From positions 1 to 11,663 of the forward strand of contig JAOUKW010000097.1 of NCBI GenBank assembly GCA_029882335.1: 11,663 bases of DNA, in the 5' to 3' direction. Under the pieces are notes generated by a model. It was not told where the DNA came from, did not search any database, and saw only the letters and a list, made by a program, of their open reading frames with translations. Each line of letters opens with the position of its first letter. Position 1 is the stretch's first letter. A program made the translations under genes and the position numbers. Shown here one piece after another: positions 7,928 through 11,663 of this stretch. Source of the DNA: Candidatus Heimdallarchaeota archaeon. GTDB taxonomy: Archaea > Asgardarchaeota > Heimdallarchaeia > Heimdallarchaeales > Kariarchaeaceae.

Positions 7928-10624
7928 ATGAAGTTACTAAGATTAGTGGGTATGGGCTCTCAGGTTTTAAATGATTGGGTAAGAGAAATTATCTCAAATA
8001 TGTATGAGACTACATTGGATAGAGTTCTAGAGAAAATAGATAATTTTTTGAATCTAAATCTAAATAGTGAATCAAGCCTATCTCTCTTATTTCTTAAAAT
8101 AAAATGCCTTGAAGTAAAGGGTGATCATGGTGAAATATTAAATATCATAGAGGATTTACATCAATTCCCAGATCATACCTATCTCAAAAATATTTTCCAG
8201 ATAATTAAACTACAAATTGAATTATATACTAAAGATAAAAATGAAATTCTAAACAATGTAAAAATATTAGATTCCCTTAATTTAAACGGTGTGGATAAAG
8301 AATACTTAATAGAATTACATGGGGACATATTTGCATTACGAGGTGATTACAACAAAGCTATAGAACAATTTATACAGATTGATAATTCTGAATTTTATCT
8401 TGATTATGATAGGGAATATAGATTAAAAAATAAAATTGCTCAATCTTATCGAGAATTAAAAGAATATAGTCAAGGATTCAAATATGTAAATTCAATGATT
8501 GAGGATCAGGAAATAAACCGATATTCCCCTCAGCTAGCGATAGCACTTAACATTAAAGGAATTATTCTATCAGATTTGGGTAAATTTGATGAAAGTATAG
8601 ACTATTTGAACAAATCTTTGAGCATTAAAAATAGGTATAAGAATCCATTTGAAATTTCCAAAACTTATAATAATTTAGCCACCAATTATTTTTATAAAGG
8701 AGATTACATCAATGCAGAAAATTTCTTTTTAAAAAGCCTTGCAATGAGAAGAGCTACGGGTGACAAGAGAAAGATAGCTCATCTTTGTTCAAACTTAGCA
8801 GTATTTTATAATTACATCAATAACTATAGTAAAGCAATTGATTATTACAATGAAAGTATTACCTATTTTGAAGAATTAGGTAATGACATTGAATTATCTC
8901 AAGCTATCAATAATTTAGGTTTCTTACAATTCCAGAATCAAGAATATTTACAAGCTATTGAAAATTTTAATGCATCTTTAAAATTGCGAAAAAAAATAGA
9001 TAATGAAGAACACATTGCAGAAACATTATATTTTTTGGCATTAACCAAATATCGATTGGGATATTTCAAGAAAGCAGAAAAAATATCTGTTGAATTATTA
9101 AAATATAGGGAGACTGTTGGAAATAAACATCATCTTGCTGATACATTAGAATTACTCGGTGGATTATCAATGCATAAAGGTGATTTGTATGAGTCAATGC
9201 AATATTTTGATCGATGTAAGCAATATCGTCTTGAGATAGGAAATAATCATTTTACTTCTAATTGTTATATGGAGATCGCTAAATTACATCGAATAAAAGG
9301 TGAATATAATTTAGCCCTTGGTATGCTTACAAACGCATTGGAATTTATTGATAAATTACCATTAGATAAACTTAGAATTGATATTTCATATCAAATTGGT
9401 CTGGTACATTTAGAAAATCTCGATGTTACAGCCGCACAAAATACAATTGAATTAATGGAGCAATTAATATCAAATCAAGCAGATACACCTTCAAATAAAG
9501 TTCCACTTGAATTATTAAAAAATAAATTAAATAAATTGATATCAGGATCAATTGATAATATACATGTGAGAGATCTATATGATATTATTTTTAGTGGGAA
9601 AATAAAAAACATTGACCTTGTTTCGGATATAGTATTAAATTTATGTAGTACAATTACAGATGAGTTACAGCTAATAACAAATAAATCATTGTTTGAAAAA
9701 GCATTTAATTTACTTGCAAAATTAATAGAAATTTCAGAACAAACTGGTTCTCAACTACTATTATGTGAAGTATATTTATTGAAAGCTAGATTATATCTGG
9801 TCCAAAATAACCAAAATGCAATTCTTGAAAACTTAAATGAAGCAGAAAATATTGCTAATTCTCATGGATTGGGAGTAATAATCGACAAAACAAAGAACAT
9901 AAGATTAAATATAGGACTCTATACTAAGATGATTAATCTAAATAGAGATTTACAACGTTCTAATGAAGATTTGCAAAACTTTGTAGGAATAATATCACAT
10001 GATCTAAGAAATCCATTATCTATTATTGCACAATCAATAGAATTAATTAAAGTTCAAAATCCAGAGTTATTTAATAACAAGGACAGTCCAGTTACTTTCA
10101 TCGAACATAGTACTGAAAAAATTCAAAACATATTATCATCTATGGTTGAAATGTCTAAATTTAGAAAAATTGATCATCCTCATCAATTGATAAATTTCAA
10201 TGATATAATCACGAGCATTAAAACGATTTATTTGAAAGATATAATTAACACCACTGGAGCAAAAATCAATATAATAGGAGATTTTCCAGTTGTTTATGGA
10301 GATTCCACACAAATTTTTCAACTTCTACATAATTTAATTGATAATTCAATCAAATATAGAAAAATGGACGTCATCCCTGAAATTGTCATCTCTAGTAGAT
10401 CTAATGATATCGAAAAAGTAATAGAAGTCATTGACAATGGAATTGGAATCAATAAGAAGGATATCGATAATATTTTTAAAATGTTTCAAAGAGGGGAGAA
10501 TATTTCCTCAATTAATGGATCTGGTATTGGTCTCGCAATTTGCTCTCGAATCATGCAAAATCATAATGGTACAATTATAGTTGAATCTAATGATCAAATT
10601 ACTAAATTTATACTTACTTTTTAA
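7928..10624 (+). CDS. Cytoplasmic TPR-histidine kinase (orphan two-component sensor)
   Basis: An 898-residue soluble protein without signal peptide or membrane helices. Residues about 125-480 are tetratricopeptide repeats, with a clear 40-residue period from about 205 to 478 (seven copies, for example ALNIKGIILSDLGKFDESIDYL and YNNLATNYFYKGDYINAENFF), which serve protein or peptide sensing. Helical sequence continues to about 660. A coiled segment (LNRDLQRSNEDLQNF) then leads into the kinase: H-box SHDLRNPL with phospho-accepting H691, N-box LLHNLIDNSIKY (N802, N806), G1 box IDNGIGI (D836, G838, G840) and G2 box GSGIGLA (864-870). All residues for ATP binding and autophosphorylation are present. 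There is no receiver domain, PAS domain or adjacent response regulator, so its partner is encoded elsewhere. The ATG at 7928 has no Shine-Dalgarno site; Met9 or Met25 are possible alternative starts. Confidence 0.95.
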   Translation: MKLLRLVGMGSQVLNDWVREIISNMYETTLDRVLEKIDNFLNLNLNSESSLSLLFLKIKCLEVKGDHGEILNIIEDLHQFPDHTYLKNIFQIIKLQIELYTKDKNEILNNVKILDSLNLNGVDKEYLIELHGDIFALRGDYNKAIEQFIQIDNSEFYLDYDREYRLKNKIAQSYRELKEYSQGFKYVNSMIEDQEINRYSPQLAIALNIKGIILSDLGKFDESIDYLNKSLSIKNRYKNPFEISKTYNNLATNYFYKGDYINAENFFLKSLAMRRATGDKRKIAHLCSNLAVFYNYINNYSKAIDYYNESITYFEELGNDIELSQAINNLGFLQFQNQEYLQAIENFNASLKLRKKIDNEEHIAETLYFLALTKYRLGYFKKAEKISVELLKYRETVGNKHHLADTLELLGGLSMHKGDLYESMQYFDRCKQYRLEIGNNHFTSNCYMEIAKLHRIKGEYNLALGMLTNALEFIDKLPLDKLRIDISYQIGLVHLENLDVTAAQNTIELMEQLISNQADTPSNKVPLELLKNKLNKLISGSIDNIHVRDLYDIIFSGKIKNIDLVSDIVLNLCSTITDELQLITNKSLFEKAFNLLAKLIEISEQTGSQLLLCEVYLLKARLYLVQNNQNAILENLNEAENIANSHGLGVIIDKTKNIRLNIGLYTKMINLNRDLQRSNEDLQNFVGIISHDLRNPLSIIAQSIELIKVQNPELFNNKDSPVTFIEHSTEKIQNILSSMVEMSKFRKIDHPHQLINFNDIITSIKTIYLKDIINTTGAKINIIGDFPVVYGDSTQIFQLLHNLIDNSIKYRKMDVIPEIVISSRSNDIEKVIEVIDNGIGINKKDIDNIFKMFQRGENISSINGSGIGLAICSRIMQNHNGTIIVESNDQITKFILTF

Positions 10625-10630
10625 TTTTTA
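10616..10630 (+). terminator. T-rich stretch at the end of the kinase gene
   Basis: The stop codon of the kinase gene is embedded in runs of T (ACTTTTTAATTTTTA). Oligo-T on the coding strand is enough for archaeal RNA polymerase to terminate. Weak support, since the region is AT-rich overall. Confidence 0.35.
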
Positions 10631-10990
10631 TTCACTTAAACTACAATTTTTACAGAAATGGATATTTTACTCTGATAATTTATACATAGAGAAACTGAAG
10701 CTTGTAGGTAAATTTCTGAATTTTTGACAATATATACTAAATTAGTACTACCTAGGTTGTATTTAACTAACGATAAATGTAAATTCACCAATGATTAAAT
10801 TCTTAAGTATCCCCACCAATTATTTAATTTCAGATACTATAAGTCAGTATTACAAATTGATTTTTTTACCTAAGTCTATTCAGAGAGTGAATTTAAGTTA
10901 TCTCTTCCCATTTCATATACCATTTTTTCTAATATTTCCGATATTGTCTAGTTTTTTCCATTCTTCTGACACACTCCGCGTTCCGTAAAT
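10631..10990. other. Intergenic region without a supported gene
   Basis: About 360 bases after the kinase gene hold nothing I can support. A 65-codon plus-strand frame at 10791-10988 is hydrophobic only because the strand is T-rich, has no ribosome-binding site and lacks any recognisable motif. On the minus strand, short readable pieces around 10875-10985 are broken by stops and could be remnants of a lost gene. No tRNA, insertion-sequence end or repeat array was seen. Confidence 0.5.
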
Positions 10991-10994
10991 GTAG

Positions 10995-11005
10995 TTTTAT
11001 ATATT
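10995..11005 (+). promoter_or_regulatory. TATA box of the permuted 5S rRNA gene
   Basis: TTTTATATATT is a strong archaeal TATA box. Initiation about 25 bases downstream would fall near 11025, just ahead of the inverted repeat that starts at 11036. The RNA therefore appears to be its own transcription unit, ended by the oligo-T tracts at 11208-11226. Confidence 0.65.
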
Positions 11006-11052
11006 TTCTATCTATAGATAAATTAGAGAAAAGTCAATTCACAAGCCGGGAA

Positions 11053-11172
11053 AGTTAAGCCTTGCCACGAACGATAATACTAATATACGCGAGTTTTTGG
11101 GAAACTCGTTTGCTGCAAAAGGATTGCGGCCAAAGGGCGAGGGCTACACCGGGAAACATTCCGAACCCCGAT
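11053..11172 (+). rRNA. rrf: Circularly permuted 5S ribosomal RNA
   Basis: Large-subunit rRNA with its halves in reversed order; the predicted circle is about 120 nt, the normal 5S size. First half: AGTTAAGCC (11053-11061), then UACU...CGCGAG...TTGGGAAACTCG (11078-11108), the typical archaeal 3' half. Second half: TTGCGGCC (11124-11131), GGCTACACC (11142-11150) and CATTCCGAAC (11157-11166), the typical 5' half including loop C. Paired elements: helix I 11112-11118 with 11124-11130 (7 bp, one G-U); helix II 11060-11066 with 11136-11142 (7 bp); helix V region 11069-11074 with 11106-11111; helix III CGGG 11150-11153 with CCCG 11167-11170, closing a 13-base loop C. The segment is much richer in G+C than its surroundings. 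It is not next to 16S or 23S genes. Exact mature ends are unknown. Confidence 0.85.
11112..11130 (+). other. Closed helix I joining the native 5S ends
   Basis: GCTGCAA (11112-11118) pairs with TTGCGGC (11124-11130) around the loop AAGGA (11119-11123). In an ordinary 5S rRNA these two strands are the free 3' and 5' termini. Here they are covalently connected in the transcript. Whether a nuclease opens the loop after circularisation, which would give a conventional linear 5S, cannot be seen from sequence. Confidence 0.75.
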
Positions 11173-11207
11173 AGCTTGTGAATTTGAGTGACTCAAGCAT
11201 TGTGCAA

Positions 11208-11226
11208 TTTTTTGTTTCACTTTTTT
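11208..11226 (+). terminator. Double oligo-T terminator of the 5S transcript
   Basis: Two runs of six T (11208-11213 and 11221-11226) follow the RNA, which suits archaeal intrinsic termination. Just upstream is a small perfect stem, TTGAG-TGA-CTCAA (11184-11196). Termination here would leave a trailer of about 25-40 bases that would be removed with the outer BHB strand. Confidence 0.6.
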
Positions 11227-11407
11227 CAAGAATAGACTTAATAAGCAGCTATTGCATAAATCTCCCATTCCTTTTGGTGGTTTGATTATTTTCATTACTG
11301 ATAAGGTTTGGTTACAAAGTGTATGAATTCCTGATGCATTGTAAACCATATGAATTTTTGAGCATTATAAATTATAATAATCAATTTGTATATAAATAAA
11401 TAAATAA

Positions 11408-11448
11408 CAACAATTTTCAAAATTTTTCAAAATTGTAGAAAATTGTTG
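11408..11448. promoter_or_regulatory. Inverted repeat upstream of the last gene, possible operator
   Basis: CAACAATTTTC (11408-11418) and GAAAATTGTTG (11438-11448) are perfect 11-base inverted copies separated by 19 bases. The spacer contains a further AAAATTG (11429-11435) that can pair with the left arm. It sits some 45 bases upstream of the TATA box at 11492, a place for a transcription-factor site. In DNA this AT-rich, chance cannot be excluded. Confidence 0.35.
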
Positions 11449-11491
11449 AATAAGCGCTAATTTGAACAACAACAGAAAAAAAAATATTTTA

Positions 11492-11502
11492 TTTATATAT
11501 AA
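11492..11502 (+). promoter_or_regulatory. TATA box of the last, partial gene
   Basis: TTTATATATAA is centred 25 bases before the ATG at 11522, the standard geometry for a leaderless archaeal transcript. This is one of the best-formed TATA boxes in the window. Confidence 0.6.
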
Positions 11503-11521
11503 TTCAAATAATTAGTATGTA

Positions 11522-11663
11522 ATGGTAACAGAAACCAACATATTGGATAATCATATTGAAGCTGTAAACAACAACCTAAACCCATTAGTTGTTGATATTA
11601 TGGTCAAACTCGATATGGATCCTGCAGATATAGAATACATGCATGAATTATCACCATATTTAA
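11522..11663 (+). CDS. Unidentified protein, N-terminal 47 codons only
   Basis: An open frame starts with ATG GTA ACA GAA and runs off the end of the window. The visible protein begins MVTETNILDNHIEAV, continues through LNPLVVDIMVKLDMDPADI and reaches EYMHELSPYL. It is soluble-looking and acidic, with no signal peptide. I do not recognise the family, and 47 residues are too few for a call. Support for a real gene comes from the well-placed TATA box, the absence of internal stops and normal-looking codon and residue use. No Shine-Dalgarno site is present, in line with a leaderless message. Confidence 0.72.
   Translation, partial: MVTETNILDNHIEAVNNNLNPLVVDIMVKLDMDPADIEYMHELSPYL

Larger units (their letters stand above)
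11036..11184 (+). other. Bulge-helix-bulge processing site bracketing the permuted 5S rRNA
   Basis: Both ends of the RNA form an hBHBh'-type motif. Outer helix: AATTCACAAGC (11036-11046) pairs perfectly with GCTTGTGAATT (11174-11184), 11 bp. Central 4-bp helix: CGGG (11047-11050) with CCCG (11167-11170). Bulges of three bases: AAA (11051-11053) and ATA (11171-11173), each on the 3' side of its central-helix strand, as in archaeal tRNA introns. Inner helix: GTT (11054-11056) with AAC (11164-11166), only 3 bp. Known enzymology: tRNA-splicing endonuclease cuts between the second and third bulge base and RtcB-type ligase joins ends, with the enclosed RNA becoming a circle. Joining here gives CCCGAT-AGTTAAGCC, which rebuilds 5S helix III. 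Alternative: a simple terminal stem without splicing. Confidence 0.75.

Noticed and set aside
10791..10988. A 65-codon plus-strand open frame rich in Phe, Leu, Ile and Ser
   Set aside because: Its hydrophobic character follows from T-rich DNA; there is no start signal and no motif. It overlaps the stretch just before the 5S promoter.
11090..11108. A perfect 7-bp hairpin, CGAGTTT with AAACTCG
   Set aside because: It is real on paper, but the conserved 5S fold uses these bases for the loop E and helix V region; treated as an alternative pairing, not as a terminator or separate element.
11036..11184. The possibility that the structured RNA is a tRNA, SRP RNA or riboswitch
   Set aside because: No T-arm or acceptor pattern, no SRP GNAR loop region; instead several ordered 5S-specific segments and helices fit.
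11080..11349. An 89-codon minus-strand open frame
   Set aside because: Its last third lies antisense to the 5S rRNA, it has no upstream Shine-Dalgarno site, and its sequence matches no family I know. The frame is better explained by chance.

Overview
The window reads as AT-rich archaeal DNA. Evidence for an archaeon: a valyl-tRNA synthetase with the archaeal-style editing segment, TATA-like boxes about 25 bases before several start codons (leaderless style), oligo-T tracts where bacterial-type terminators might be expected, and a 5S rRNA of archaeal sequence type. The mix of a large secreted repeat protein, a soluble TPR-histidine kinase and low GC would fit an Asgard (possibly Heimdall-type) archaeon. 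That placement is inference and cannot be proved from this stretch.

Layout, left to right: (1) a short valyl-tRNA synthetase-like gene (+); (2) a small TPR protein (+) convergent with a histidine phosphatase (-), with only 10 bases between their stop codons; (3) a membrane protein (+), divergent from the phosphatase, that looks like a strongly diverged rhomboid protease with the Ser/His pair kept; (4) a 1096-residue secreted, membrane-anchored protein made of eight ~110-residue beta-type repeats, most carrying a DxDxDG calcium-loop motif; (5) an 898-residue cytoplasmic TPR-histidine kinase without an adjacent response regulator; (6) about 0.9 kb without a credible protein gene, containing a promoter, a structured RNA and an oligo-T terminator; (7) the first 47 codons of an unidentified protein, behind a strong TATA box.

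The most important object is the RNA at about 11036-11184. It contains all parts of an archaeal 5S rRNA but in permuted order: the normal 3' half (AAGUUAAGCC onward, including CGCGAG and GGGAAAC) comes first, the normal 5' half (UUGCGGCC to CAUUCCGAAC) comes second. The native 5' and 3' ends are fused by a five-base loop closing helix I. The new ends lie in helix III and are bracketed by an 11-bp perfect inverted repeat, a 4-bp helix and two 3-base bulges: the geometry of a bulge-helix-bulge (BHB) site for the archaeal tRNA-splicing endonuclease. Cutting and joining there would give a circular RNA of about 120 nt in which helix III (CGGG/CCCG) and a 13-base loop C are restored. This would be a permuted 5S rRNA matured by circularisation, analogous to the permuted SRP RNA known in Thermoproteus. 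I know of no archaeal 5S rRNA of this kind, though I could not search.

The protein genes do not form an obvious pathway; most seem to be single transcription units with their own promoters.
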